64,000 bases of DNA from Nereida sp. MMG025 (GCF_021654165.1 NZ_JAKFZN010000002.1:301001-365000), one strand, 5' to 3'. Counted from the stretch's first letter, positions 1-9,289 are shown. Notes: generated by a model from the letters alone, not told the origin. Numbers and translations: made by a program.

Positions 1-1930
1 GGTCGAGGCCCTTGGGGTGGTTTCGCACATGTTGGCCGAGCCCCGCAAAATCCAAAGCCGCCATCAGGCGGTCATCATCGCGCTCAAGCATGTTGAGGTT
101 CAGGTTATCGCGCAAGGTGCCCGTAAACAGGCGCACGTCCTGACTGAGGTAGCCAACATTGCGGCGAATATCGCGGGGGTGGACCTGATTCATATCCACA
201 CCGTCCAACAGGATACGCCCTTCTGTCGGTGCATAAAGACCCGACAGCATTTTCAGCATCGTAGATTTACCCGAACCGTTGCTGCCCAAAACAGCAACAG
301 ACTGGCCGGGATTGATCAGCAAACGCGCGACATCCAAAGTCGGCGCACCTTCTTCATCATATTGGAATTTGACATCTCGCAGCTCGAAACTGCCCTGCAT
401 GGTTTCGCGGCGCAGATATGTGCGGTCGTCCTGCATATCCTGCTCGGCTCCCGCAACATCTTCCAAACCATCGAGTGCGGCTTTTACATTGGTCCAACGC
501 GCCATCGTCCCCGCAAGTTGCGTGAGCGGTGCAAGCGTGCGGCTCGTCAGGATGCCAACGGCGATAATCGATCCAACCGTGAATTCACCCGCGAAAACCA
601 TGTAGGTGCCAAAAACGACGGCAGAGACATAGGTGGCTTGCTGAACCCCTTGGCTCCAGAACGTCAAAGTGCTGGCCAGTTTGCGCTGCTCTGATGACTT
701 CAACGATGACAGGGTCATCAATTCTGTCCAGATACGGCGAAAACGCTCTTCGCCGCGTTGGGCCTTAACAGTGTCTGCTTCGTAGATTGCTTCATGCAGC
801 AAGCGGCTTGCCTTGGCGCTGGCACCTTGGGTTTCTTGTGTCAGGCGGATCATCCGTTTTTGGAAAAAGAAGCCGGGCACAACCATCAAGAAACCGCCCA
901 AAACCAGAACCCACACCAGATTGCCCGCGATGGAATAGACCAATGCAAGGAAAACAAAAATAAACGGAATATCTGTCAGACTGCCGATGGTGGACGCCGT
1001 GAAAAACTCACGCACAGAGCCGAATTCGCGCATGGCATTGTAAAGGGATGAGGGCGATGCGCCCCGGCCCGATTTCATACCAAGGACACGCTCCATCAAC
1101 AGGTTTTGCACGCTGAGTTCAATCTGGCGTCCAGCCGAGTCCAGAAGGCGGGCACGCGCTACTTTCAAAAACGCTTCCATCAAAAGCGCCAGGCCAGCGC
1201 CCACAAACAAGACCCACAAGGTTGCTGTTGATTGGTGTGGAATCACGCGGTCGTAAACCTGCAATGAAAACAACGCGACAGACACAGCAAGAATGTTGGC
1301 CACAAAAGAGCCCACCCCGACCTCTAGAAGCTGGCGCTTGTATTTCGGAAACTCACCCCAGAACCAATGTGTGCTTTCACGCTTGGCAACATGCCGTTCT
1401 GTCAGTTGGCTGACCTGAACCTCGCCACGAATGATAATGCCCGTGAACACGCGCTCGAATTCTGAAACAGGGACTTCGGCACGATTGTCCGTGCAGGTGG
1501 TGTCATAAAGCGTCAGGGTATCGGCCGTTTGATCCAGAACCAGAACAAACTGCCCACTGGTCATCATCGCAATTGCGGGCCAATGGTCAGCCGTGCAGAA
1601 ATTGACGGTAGCAACTTCAGTGGTCAGTCCCGCCTGCTTCAAGCCGCGCGCCATATCACCGGGCGAAACATCGTTTTCAGTCTCTGCATCAGAGATAATG
1701 GCTTCCAGAACGTCCGACGAAACGGCGTCTAGGCCCAAAATGCCCGCATAAACAGTTGCCAGCTGCGCACGATTTTTGGCTTTTTCCGAATAGCGGTCCA
1801 TCGCGCTTTGCGCAGGAACCTCGGGTGCTTTTTCGGCTGGACGCACGGCATCTGCAACGCGGCGCGTGATCTTTTGCAATTTGCCGTTCTTACGTGCGTT
1901 AATATCAAACGCGAGGACTGGACCCGTCAA
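1..1930 (-). CDS. Type I secretion system ABC transporter (LssB/LapB-like), partial
   Basis: Inner-membrane ATPase of a type I secretion system, expected to export the adhesin encoded upstream. The C-terminus lies beyond the left edge; about 643 codons are visible. In order there is a degenerate C39-peptidase-like N-terminal domain in which I see no catalytic Cys/His pair, then a membrane region, then a nucleotide-binding domain with Walker A GSNGSGKS (about 263-286) and the LSQD Q-loop-like segment. No ATG fits the 5' end. A TTG at 1930-1928 overlaps the stop of the upstream gene (TTGA) and has GGGGA about 7 bases upstream, so I chose it. Translationally coupled to the TolC-like gene. A membrane-fusion protein would be expected further left, outside the window. 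Confidence 0.9.
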   Translation of the reverse strand, partial: MTGPVLAFDINARKNGKLQKITRRVADAVRPAEKAPEVPAQSAMDRYSEKAKNRAQLATVYAGILGLDAVSSDVLEAIISDAETENDVSPGDMARGLKQAGLTTEVATVNFCTADHWPAIAMMTSGQFVLVLDQTADTLTLYDTTCTDNRAEVPVSEFERVFTGIIIRGEVQVSQLTERHVAKRESTHWFWGEFPKYKRQLLEVGVGSFVANILAVSVALFSLQVYDRVIPHQSTATLWVLFVGAGLALLMEAFLKVARARLLDSAGRQIELSVQNLLMERVLGMKSGRGASPSSLYNAMREFGSVREFFTASTIGSLTDIPFIFVFLALVYSIAGNLVWVLVLGGFLMVVPGFFFQKRMIRLTQETQGASAKASRLLHEAIYEADTVKAQRGEERFRRIWTELMTLSSLKSSEQRKLASTLTFWSQGVQQATYVSAVVFGTYMVFAGEFTVGSIIAVGILTSRTLAPLTQLAGTMARWTNVKAALDGLEDVAGAEQDMQDDRTYLRRETMQGSFELRDVKFQYDEEGAPTLDVARLLINPGQSVAVLGSNGSGKSTMLKMLSGLYAPTEGRILLDGVDMNQVHPRDIRRNVGYLSQDVRLFTGTLRDNLNLNMLERDDDRLMAALDFAGLGQHVRNHPKGLD

Positions 1931-3261
1931 ATCTCTTCCCCATCAGCAAGAAGGCCAAGTTCCTTGGCAATTTTTAATTTGGTGCGCGCGATGTCATAGG
2001 CATGGCTAATGTGATCGCGCTCTGCATTTATTTTGGTTTCATAGACCCCGATCAGGTCCATCACAGGGCGTTGGCCCGCTTCATATTGTTCTTCGAACAA
2101 CGCAAGGTTTGCATCTGCCTGATCCAGAATGGACTGCGATTGCGACCGCTTCCGCTCAATTGAAATCAGTGTCTGTTTCAGCTTGGCAAGGCTTCTGTTG
2201 CTGTCTTCGCGTGTTTGGCTCACGCGGCGTTCAGCCATATCTTTTTGGGCTTCAACGGCGGCAAGGTTGTCGCGCAACCCAAACCCGATCCCGTTTTCTG
2301 TTTTCAGGGTCAGACCTGCACTGGAATTCCCATCTGAGTCAGCTGAACCTGTAAGCGATACGCCAGGTAAAAGCCCCGCGCGTGCAATAACCGCTTCGGC
2401 AATCGTGCGGTCTTTTTCGGCACGCGCTTTTAGCACATCTAGTGTATCGCCCGATGCATTGACCCCGCCAAGAGACGTCAGGCCCGATACCCCGTTTACC
2501 GGATCCGCCGCCATTGCATTAAGTTCGGCAATCGCTGTGGCGGACAATTCTTGATCCGCTGACAGATCCGATCGCATTTGGGTCAGTTTCTGCTGAATGA
2601 CTTGAAGGTCGGCCCGGTTTGAGACGCCACCACGGACACGTTCGCCCATAATGTATTCAAACCGCTCCATGCGCGCGATGCCTTTACGGGTCACCGCCGC
2701 GCGGCGCTTGGCCTCTTCGGATGCGATATAGAGTTCGAGACCATCCAAGACGCGCTCATTGGTATCAACAACAAGGTTTACCGCGGCGACCTCGACATCT
2801 GCCGCAGCAAAAGCGCGTTCTGCTTTTTTCTTTCCGTTATCGAACAGAACCTGTTCGATTAAGATCCCGGCAACAAGCGACCCGAGCGAATTGAGGCTGA
2901 TCGTTGGCCCGAGGGTTGGCAACCAGTTTTTGGATCGCGCTTCGGCACGCAGTTTGGCACTGCGCAATTCCGCTTCAGCCGTCCGAGAGCTTGCGGCCAT
3001 GACAGATCCAGCCACACGGTCAAAGCTGCTGCCAGACGGAAGTATGCTTTTACGCTGTGTTAGAGACTGAATAATGACACTTTCGCGGGCTTGCTTTTCA
3101 GCCGCTGTTTCGGTCTTGGTGCCATCTTCAGACTGAACAGATGGTTTTAAAAGCGCCATCGGGCCGCGTGTGGCCTGGGGATCAGCATTCATACATCCAG
3201 CCAAACCTCCAAGCGCCAAAACTGCGACGCTGTATTTCAAGGATTGGAAAGATGATTTCAC
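1927..3261 (-). CDS. TolC-family outer membrane efflux lipoprotein of type I secretion
   Basis: Outer-membrane channel component (TolC/LapE-like, 444 aa) for the adjacent ABC exporter. The N-terminus is a lipoprotein signal: basic start, hydrophobic stretch and lipobox LAGC at residues 20-23, so the mature protein would be acylated at Cys23. The remainder is Ala/Gln/Glu-rich helical sequence typical of TolC. An upstream GTG in the same frame exists at 3282, but the GTG at 3261-3259 has a perfect GGAGGT Shine-Dalgarno 7 bases away and starts directly before the signal peptide. A strong hairpin lies between this gene and the adhesin gene. The family call is from overall pattern and context. Confidence 0.85.
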   Translation of the reverse strand: MKSSFQSLKYSVAVLALGGLAGCMNADPQATRGPMALLKPSVQSEDGTKTETAAEKQARESVIIQSLTQRKSILPSGSSFDRVAGSVMAASSRTAEAELRSAKLRAEARSKNWLPTLGPTISLNSLGSLVAGILIEQVLFDNGKKKAERAFAAADVEVAAVNLVVDTNERVLDGLELYIASEEAKRRAAVTRKGIARMERFEYIMGERVRGGVSNRADLQVIQQKLTQMRSDLSADQELSATAIAELNAMAADPVNGVSGLTSLGGVNASGDTLDVLKARAEKDRTIAEAVIARAGLLPGVSLTGSADSDGNSSAGLTLKTENGIGFGLRDNLAAVEAQKDMAERRVSQTREDSNRSLAKLKQTLISIERKRSQSQSILDQADANLALFEEQYEAGQRPVMDLIGVYETKINAERDHISHAYDIARTKLKIAKELGLLADGEEI

Positions 3262-3300
3262 TGCTTTGACCTCCGAACACACTTTACAAACCCCCTCGAA

Positions 3301-3331
3301 AGGGGCGCAGGCATGAAAATACTGCGCCCCT
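3301..3331 (-). terminator. Hairpin between adhesin and exporter genes
   Basis: A 10-base-pair perfect stem (3301-3310 with 3322-3331, core GGGGCGCAG / CTGCGCCCC) with an 11-base loop, just downstream of the adhesin stop codon. On the minus strand it is followed only by TTTCG, so it is a weak intrinsic terminator at best. It could equally be an RNA-stability or partial-termination element. Confidence 0.6.
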
Positions 3332-3338
3332 AAGGGAT

Positions 3339-6300
3339 TTAGATGATGACGTTGATGTCTTCGTTGATGATCAGGCTGCCGCCTTCGTCACCAAGCGAGT
3401 AAACGTCATAGGTCTGGCCATTGATCGTTTCGGTTTCACCCGTTGCGATGGCACCTGCGATTGTGACGGTATCGTCTTCACCACCGTGGATGCGCACCTC
3501 GTTCGAGTGATCAGAAAGCCCTTCAAGATCAGCCGCTGTCAAAGTCAGATCAGCGTTTTCGGCCAAGGCAAGATTGATCGCTCCGATATCGAAGTTATCA
3601 AGCCCGGGCGCATTGAGGTTCACGACATCGGTGTTCACATCATCAAGCACCAGAAGTGTGGAATTTTGGTTGCCAGCCTCATCCGCTGCAGACACAACAA
3701 GCTGCGACCCGTCTGGAACGGCTTCGTTGAATTCGAAGTCCAGACGCCCACGGTTTGTATTTTCGCTGGTTGTGTAAGTCACCGGGTTCGACTGACCATC
3801 TGCTGTGATCTCGGTGATCGAGAATGTTTCGTCCGTCAGTTCGGTCCCGATTTCCCAAACACCATCCACTTCACGTGTGAACGAGCGGATAACAGGTGCA
3901 TCCGGAGCGGTGGTATCGACCACAAAACTGTCGTTCAGCGTTTTGGTGTTGCCCACTGCATCTGTCGCGGTGACAACCATCTGTGCGGTATACTCACCTT
4001 CTGCAATCGAGCCTGCAGGATAGGTCACCGACCAGTTGCCATTGGCATCGACACTCGCATTCATCGCAACGCCATCAACCGTCACCATAACCGATGAACC
4101 AACTTCCGTTGTCCCAGTCAGCGTGACACCGGCTGCCATATCATCCGCGCCCACCAGATCATCACCTGTGACAGGTGTATCCGAGATAGACATGTTCGAG
4201 ACGATTGTATCAATCAGAACCGATCCGGTGACATCATCAACGTTGCCCGCCAGATCAGTTGCTGTGGCCGTCATCGTCGCAAGGTTTTCACCCTGCGGGA
4301 TTTCACTTGCAGCGAAAGATGCGCTCCATGTTCCGTCAGGGCCTGTCACCACGGTTTTGCTGGCGATACCAAGTTGAACCACAACGGTTGAGCCGACTTC
4401 CGATGTGCCTGTCAGCACAACACCGTCGGCAGCTTCTGCACCGCTGATGATATTGTCGCCTTCAACAGGCTGGATACCGATGGCAAGGTTATCCACGACC
4501 GTGTCAACCTGCACGCTATCGGCGACCGACAAGCTGTTTCCAGCCGCATCTGTCGTGGATGCTGTGATCTCGGATGTGTATGTGCCGGGTGCAACTTCGC
4601 CCGGTGCATATGTCGTTGTCCACTGACCCGCGGCATTTGACACGGTTGTATGTGTCACGCCGCCCAAGGTCACCTCAACAGTGGCACCGGGTGTCGCGGT
4701 GCCTGTAATCACAACACCGTCGCTTGCTTCAACTGCGTTGATCAGATCGTCGGTTTCAATCGGTGCGCTGCTCAGCGTCAGGTAGCCCGCATCCGTATCA
4801 ACAGTGACCTGTTCGCTCAGTTCCGATGTATTGCCAGCCGCATCTGTGGCCACGATTGTCATCGAAGTCGTATATTCGCCACTTGGGATCTGGCCTGCGC
4901 CGAAGTTGACACTCCAGCTGCCATCCGCAGCAACAGTCGCGGGCAGTGTAACGCCTGCAAGTGTAACCAAGACGCTCGACCCCGCTTCAACCGTACCAGT
5001 CAGCGAAACGCCCGATTGTGCCTCGGCTGCGTTGATGACGTTGTCACCACCAATTTGGCTTGTGGTTGTCAGGTTGTTCACATAAGTGTCGATTTCGATC
5101 GAACTTGTGGTGCTTGTCTGGTTTCCGTTGGCATCCGTTGCCACAACCTGAACAGGCGCTGTGTATTCACCTTGGGGAATTTCAAAGCTGGCAAAGTCTG
5201 CGGACCATGTTCCGCCAGCGGTTGCCATAACTGTATGGCTGACCGACCCAAGGGTCACGACAACGCTTGCACCCGGTTCGGCAGTACCTGTTAGCGTGAC
5301 GCCGTCAGAATGTTCTGTGAAGTTAACAACGCCTTCGCCTTCAACAGTTGCCGTGTTTACCGAAACATCCGTGATCGTATCGATCTGGAAAGTGTGATTG
5401 GCCGTGGCGGTGTTGCCCGCTGCATCTGTGGTGGTTGCAACTGCAGTCACCTCATACTCACCATCTACAAAGTCGCTTGCAGGGTATGTAACGCTCCAGC
5501 TGCCATCTGCCGCCACTGTGGCTGCATAGGTAATGCCGCTGATGTCAACGGAGACCGTTGATCCAGGTTGGCTTGTCCCTGTCAGCGTAACGCCTGACTG
5601 AAGTTCGGACGCGTTGACAATGTTGTCACCTGCGACCTGAAGTGAGGTGAATTCGATCGACGTTTGCGTATCAATTTGCAGGGTCGAGCTTGTCGAGGCG
5701 CTGTTGCCATAGGCATCTGTCGCTGTCGCAACGACAGTCGCATCATATTCGCCGCCAGGAATTTCGCTTGCTGCAAAATCCACGGTCCAAGTGCCATCGG
5801 CCGCAACCGTGGCGTCATGTGTTACGTCGCCCAATTGCACCACAACGGTGGAACCGGCTTCTGCAGTGCCTGTGATTGTCACGCCGTCGCTGGCTTCTTC
5901 GGCATTGACGATCCCGTCCATTTCAACCGTATCGGTTTCCATGGTCACATGCGCAACTGTATCGATGACAAGTGTATCAGTGATCGTTGTTGCGTTGCCT
6001 GCTTCGTCTGTTGCGACGACCGTGACAGGCGTTGTGTATTCGCCGCCTGCAACCGCTTCATCATCAAAGGTGACAGTCCAAGTGCCATCTTCGGCGACGG
6101 TTGTTTCGGCGTCTACACCTTCGACAGTCACAACAATCGAGGCACCGGGTTCACCTGTGCCAGAGATATCAACACCATCGCTGTAATCGTCCGCATTTAC
6201 GACGTGCCCTACTGATTCCGTACCACCAGTCACAGCAACGTCAGGGGCTGTCGTATCGGCACCGTCGTCGCCATCAGGAAGCAATGCAACACCACCAACC

Positions 6301-6800
6301 AACGCCGCAGCGCCCAGACCAGCCGTGCTGCCCAAACCGCCAAGGCCGGTCAAAAGGGCCGTGCCCAACATGCTCGCTTCTGGTTCTGTTACAGCCGCGT
6401 CCGCAACCGCATAATCATTTGCACCCGTAAAGAAGAGGTCGTCGTTCGGGCTCCATTTCCCAAAAACCTCTGCCTCTTGATAGTACGCCGCGATTTTATC
6501 GCCACCTTCTTCGGTGATTTGCACCTCGGTCAAGAAACCCTCATCACTCAGGAACAGCTGGTTTCCAACGGTTACACCTGAGGTGAAATACCCGTCCAGT
6601 GTGATTTGTGTGCCGTCTGTAAGCGTCACAATCAGGTTCGATCCCTCGCGGCCAAAGCTTGCGATATCGGATCGACGCAAATTTAGGGAAATATCTTGGC
6701 TTGAACCAACTTCTATGGTGTCTGATCCGCGGTCACCGGAAAGGATACCACGTTGGATATTGCCCGCACCATCACGGACAACGAAATTAATCGCTGACAT
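3339..6800 (-). CDS. Large secreted adhesin: BapA-prefix-like domain, Ig-like tandem repeats, T1SS C-terminus
   Basis: Predicted cell-surface or biofilm adhesin of 1153 aa. Residues 1-130 resemble the BapA/LapF prefix domain (short beta-rich, IxLNLRRSDI-like). Residues 144-174 are a Gly/Ala-rich hydrophobic stretch. From about 184 to 965 there are eight Ig-like repeats of about 97 residues, each with the pattern VINAxExxxGVxLTGT, GTWSV, GEYT and TDAxGN and ending in IDT. A ninth, divergent repeat follows. The last ~90 residues, with GGEDDTVTIAG and the end INVII, look like a type I secretion signal region. There is no N-terminal signal peptide and I see no cysteine, as expected for T1SS substrates. 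The start has GGAG 10 bases upstream. It is followed by the TolC and ABC genes of its likely exporter. Confidence 0.88.
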   Translation of the reverse strand: MSAINFVVRDGAGNIQRGILSGDRGSDTIEVGSSQDISLNLRRSDIASFGREGSNLIVTLTDGTQITLDGYFTSGVTVGNQLFLSDEGFLTEVQITEEGGDKIAAYYQEAEVFGKWSPNDDLFFTGANDYAVADAAVTEPEASMLGTALLTGLGGLGSTAGLGAAALVGGVALLPDGDDGADTTAPDVAVTGGTESVGHVVNADDYSDGVDISGTGEPGASIVVTVEGVDAETTVAEDGTWTVTFDDEAVAGGEYTTPVTVVATDEAGNATTITDTLVIDTVAHVTMETDTVEMDGIVNAEEASDGVTITGTAEAGSTVVVQLGDVTHDATVAADGTWTVDFAASEIPGGEYDATVVATATDAYGNSASTSSTLQIDTQTSIEFTSLQVAGDNIVNASELQSGVTLTGTSQPGSTVSVDISGITYAATVAADGSWSVTYPASDFVDGEYEVTAVATTTDAAGNTATANHTFQIDTITDVSVNTATVEGEGVVNFTEHSDGVTLTGTAEPGASVVVTLGSVSHTVMATAGGTWSADFASFEIPQGEYTAPVQVVATDANGNQTSTTSSIEIDTYVNNLTTTSQIGGDNVINAAEAQSGVSLTGTVEAGSSVLVTLAGVTLPATVAADGSWSVNFGAGQIPSGEYTTSMTIVATDAAGNTSELSEQVTVDTDAGYLTLSSAPIETDDLINAVEASDGVVITGTATPGATVEVTLGGVTHTTVSNAAGQWTTTYAPGEVAPGTYTSEITASTTDAAGNSLSVADSVQVDTVVDNLAIGIQPVEGDNIISGAEAADGVVLTGTSEVGSTVVVQLGIASKTVVTGPDGTWSASFAASEIPQGENLATMTATATDLAGNVDDVTGSVLIDTIVSNMSISDTPVTGDDLVGADDMAAGVTLTGTTEVGSSVMVTVDGVAMNASVDANGNWSVTYPAGSIAEGEYTAQMVVTATDAVGNTKTLNDSFVVDTTAPDAPVIRSFTREVDGVWEIGTELTDETFSITEITADGQSNPVTYTTSENTNRGRLDFEFNEAVPDGSQLVVSAADEAGNQNSTLLVLDDVNTDVVNLNAPGLDNFDIGAINLALAENADLTLTAADLEGLSDHSNEVRIHGGEDDTVTIAGAIATGETETINGQTYDVYSLGDEGGSLIINEDINVII
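3905..6251 (-). repeat. Eight tandem ~290-base coding repeats
   Basis: DNA encoding the eight ~97-residue Ig-like repeats of the adhesin. The repeats are clearly diverged in sequence but hold the same motif order, so they are old duplications. Copy number could still vary between strains by recombination. Confidence 0.85.
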
Positions 6801-6859
6801 AACTACTACTCCGCCTCATGTTACGGCTTATTTTTGGTGCCGTTTATAATCTACTCACA

Positions 6860-6877
6860 AATACAATATCTTGTATT
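6860..6877. promoter_or_regulatory. Operator-like dyad upstream of the adhesin gene
   Basis: A perfect 7-base inverted repeat AATACAA-TATC-TTGTATT in the 135-base gap between the rRNA methyltransferase gene and the adhesin start. Its size fits a dimeric repressor or activator site. The regulator cannot be named. Confidence 0.45.
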
Positions 6878-6889
6878 CGCACATATTTC

Positions 6890-6930
6890 TAGATTTTTTT
6901 TACCTAGCGGAATACGGGGAAAAAAATCTA
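6890..6930 (-). terminator. AT-rich inverted repeat, possible weak terminator of the methyltransferase operon
   Basis: An 11-base stem, TAGATTTTTTT at 6890-6900 with AAAAAAATCTA at 6920-6930, around a 19-base loop, immediately downstream of the methyltransferase stop. It is A/T only, so it would be a weak hairpin. It may also be part of the adhesin promoter region. Confidence 0.35.
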
Positions 6931-6935
6931 CATGA

Positions 6936-8150
6936 TCACCGCGAAAAATTTGCTGCTATTTCAATATGTGGTGACCATCGAAATTGATCCACTACATTTA
7001 GGTTTTCGAGCGTGAATCCAGCCGCGACCAAATGTTTGGCATCTCGGGAAAATGTCACGGGGTTGCACGAAATCATCACAACCGTTTCCAAATCACTTTC
7101 AGCAATGTGTTTGATTTGCGCCTCTGCGCCGGCGCGGGGTGGGTCGATCACAGCGCAATCGAAGTGCCGAAGCTCATCCGCCATGAGCGGTCTGCGAAAC
7201 AGATCGCGGGTTTCGGTGGTCACTTTGTGCAGCCCTTTTGACTGCCGCCATCCCGCATCGACCGCGTCCATCATCGCGCGGTCCCCTTCGACTGCGTGGA
7301 CATCACAGGTTTCGGCCATCGGGAACGAAAAGGTGCCGCTGCCTGCAAAGAGGTCCACGGCGCGTTTGGCCGATCCCGCATGATGGCGCACAAATTCAAC
7401 CAAAGCGCGTTCGCCTTCTTGTGTGGCTTGCAAAAAGGATCCCGGTGGCGGTGTCACTAAAGCCGCGCCCATCGGGATCGCTGCAGGGTTTTCACCGGCC
7501 AATAGGTCGTTTCCCCATGTTAGACGGGCAATACCAAACGACCGCGTAATCGCCGCAAGCTCGGCCTGTTCGATTGCCGACACCTCGCGCGCGCCCAAAA
7601 CCAAAACGTCCAAGCCGTTCACGGTAACAGTGACTTGAAACTGTATCTCTCCTTTGCGCGAACATACCTTTTTGGTCACATCGCCCAACATTGGAAGAGC
7701 CGCCAAAATCTCGGGCGCCAAAACAGTGCAGTCCGGAATCTCGACCACTGTGTTAGAGCCGCGCGCGTGAAACCCGACAATCGCACCTGATTTCGTGCGC
7801 CGTCCAGACAGCTTTGCGCGCCTGCGGGTTGAAGCGTTACTGGTAAACACCTTTGGTATCTCAATCGAGATACCATTGGCGGCAAGCGCGGTTTGAACAG
7901 CCTGCGCTTTCCAGTTTTCAACAAACGCGTCAGAGGCGTGTTGCAACGCACAGCCGCCACACGCATTGTAATGCCTGCATGGTGCCCTAACCCGATCAGA
8001 CGATGGGGTCAGCACCTTCACGTCCTCCAGATCGGTTCCATTCAGGCGTCCCGTTACTAATTCGCCCGGCAGAACACGTGGAACGAAAACAGGGCCTTCG
8101 GCTACACCTTTTCCGTGATGGTTTAATCGTTCAATTTTATATTGGGTCAT
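6936..8150 (-). CDS. Class I SAM-dependent 5-methyluridine RNA methyltransferase (RumA/RlmD-like)
   Basis: Transfers a methyl group from SAM to C5 of a uridine in RNA, most likely 23S rRNA (COG2265). 404 aa. An N-terminal TRAM-like region is followed by an iron-sulfur site, C58-x5-C64-x2-C67 (CRHYNACGGC) with a further Cys in PDCTVL. The SAM motif is AVDLFAGSGTF and the catalytic nucleophile Cys is in VVMISCNPVTF. The start overlaps the upstream CCA gene by 4 bases (ATGA), so it is the last gene of a four-gene leftward operon. The exact target uridine cannot be told from sequence. Confidence 0.93.
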   Translation of the reverse strand: MTQYKIERLNHHGKGVAEGPVFVPRVLPGELVTGRLNGTDLEDVKVLTPSSDRVRAPCRHYNACGGCALQHASDAFVENWKAQAVQTALAANGISIEIPKVFTSNASTRRRAKLSGRRTKSGAIVGFHARGSNTVVEIPDCTVLAPEILAALPMLGDVTKKVCSRKGEIQFQVTVTVNGLDVLVLGAREVSAIEQAELAAITRSFGIARLTWGNDLLAGENPAAIPMGAALVTPPPGSFLQATQEGERALVEFVRHHAGSAKRAVDLFAGSGTFSFPMAETCDVHAVEGDRAMMDAVDAGWRQSKGLHKVTTETRDLFRRPLMADELRHFDCAVIDPPRAGAEAQIKHIAESDLETVVMISCNPVTFSRDAKHLVAAGFTLENLNVVDQFRWSPHIEIAANFSR

Positions 8151-9289
8151 TGGCCAGCCTGCTTCAAAAGTTCTTGGCGGTTCATAGTAAAATCAGACGC
8201 AATCCATAGCCGCTCCAACTCCTTGAGCATGCGGCCCAAGGCAGGCCCGTGATACCGCGGCATAAGATCATCCGCTTTGATCGGGAAAACGGCTTTCGCA
8301 CCTTTCTCTAACAAAGCAATACCTGTCATTGGTGTTTCCAAAAGTGCACTGCGCAAAGCCAAACAGTTTTTGCCAATCTCGGCCCCATGCCAGTATCCAA
8401 GCGCACCTGCGGATGTCATCGCACTTATCTCTTTTTGATAGATAGAAAGACGTGCGGCCTCAGCCTTGCTGAGGCGCAACGCCGCTTCACTGTCTTGACC
8501 ACCAAGAGAGGCAAGACGCGCGATCGGGTCTATTGGCCACCCGTCAGTGAGATGAATGAACGGCCCAAGCCCGCGATCATCTGCACCCAAAAGAACAGCG
8601 TTCAAAACACCAGACGCGCGCATCGCGGCAACTGCCGGCGCGGGATCAGACGCACTGAGCAATTTTCGCATCTCTTGGCCGATCCGTTCCTTTGCGATTG
8701 CCGCTAACCCGTGAACACCGCCTGCGCAGGCCGCCAGGCTATCGGCATCCAAGCCATGTTCAGGGGCGCCGTATTGTGCGTGAAATCGAAAGAACCGCAG
8801 AATACGCAGATAATCTTCGGCGACCCGCGATGGGCCATCGCCGATAAATCGAACACGCCGCGCCCTTAGATCCTCGAGTCCGCCCAATGGATCATGCAAG
8901 TGACCACCTGCATCCATGTAAAGCGCATTCATGGTGAAATCGCGTCGCCGCGCATCATCAGCGATATCGTCGGAAAACAAGACCTTGGCGTGGCGCCCAT
9001 CGGTTTCTATGTCTTCGCGAAAGGTCGTAATCTCAAATGCTGTTCCATCCACAACGGCTGTGATGGTTCCGTGGTCAAACCCCGTGGGGATTACCTTATG
9101 CCCTGCTGCTTTGAACACCTTCGTTGCTTCACTTGGGGGGCAAGAGGTTGCAAGATCAATGTCCGTGGCGGCCAGCCCCATCAGCGTGTTTCGAACGCAG
9201 CCGCCAACCGCAAAGGTGTCGTGCCCTGCCTCGTTCAGAACGCGAAAGACCTCTTGCGTGTTTGAGCGTGCCAACCAATCAGGGATCAT
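8147..9289 (-). CDS. cca: CCA tRNA nucleotidyltransferase / poly(A) polymerase family
   Basis: Adds or repairs the 3' CCA of tRNA. 380 aa, class II nucleotidyltransferase. GGCVRNTLMG and DIDLATS (catalytic aspartates) lie in the first 60 residues, then the RRDFTMNA and RILRFFRFHA-like motifs. The frame stays open a further 51 codons upstream, but the ATG at 9289 forms an ATGA overlap with the upstream Nudix gene, and MIPDWLARS is a family-typical start. Co-transcribed between the Nudix and methyltransferase genes. Confidence 0.94.
   Translation of the reverse strand: MIPDWLARSNTQEVFRVLNEAGHDTFAVGGCVRNTLMGLAATDIDLATSCPPSEATKVFKAAGHKVIPTGFDHGTITAVVDGTAFEITTFREDIETDGRHAKVLFSDDIADDARRRDFTMNALYMDAGGHLHDPLGGLEDLRARRVRFIGDGPSRVAEDYLRILRFFRFHAQYGAPEHGLDADSLAACAGGVHGLAAIAKERIGQEMRKLLSASDPAPAVAAMRASGVLNAVLLGADDRGLGPFIHLTDGWPIDPIARLASLGGQDSEAALRLSKAEAARLSIYQKEISAMTSAGALGYWHGAEIGKNCLALRSALLETPMTGIALLEKGAKAVFPIKADDLMPRYHGPALGRMLKELERLWIASDFTMNRQELLKQAGQ

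Noticed and set aside
3866-3879. parS-like CACGTG palindrome in the adhesin gene
   Set aside because: Only the central TTCACGTG is shared; the outer bases do not match.
3486-6215. Several open frames of 100-214 codons on the plus strand opposite the adhesin
   Set aside because: Antisense to the tandem repeats; they repeat with the repeat period and have no plausible protein features.
3905-6251. CRISPR-like or other non-coding array
   Set aside because: The periodicity is ~290 bases, repeats are diverged and in frame within one protein; no short identical repeats with unique spacers.
3339-6800. RTX toxin/haemolysin
   Set aside because: No run of GGxGxDxUx nonapeptides; a single GGEDDT near the C-terminus is not enough. 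Ig-like adhesin fits better.
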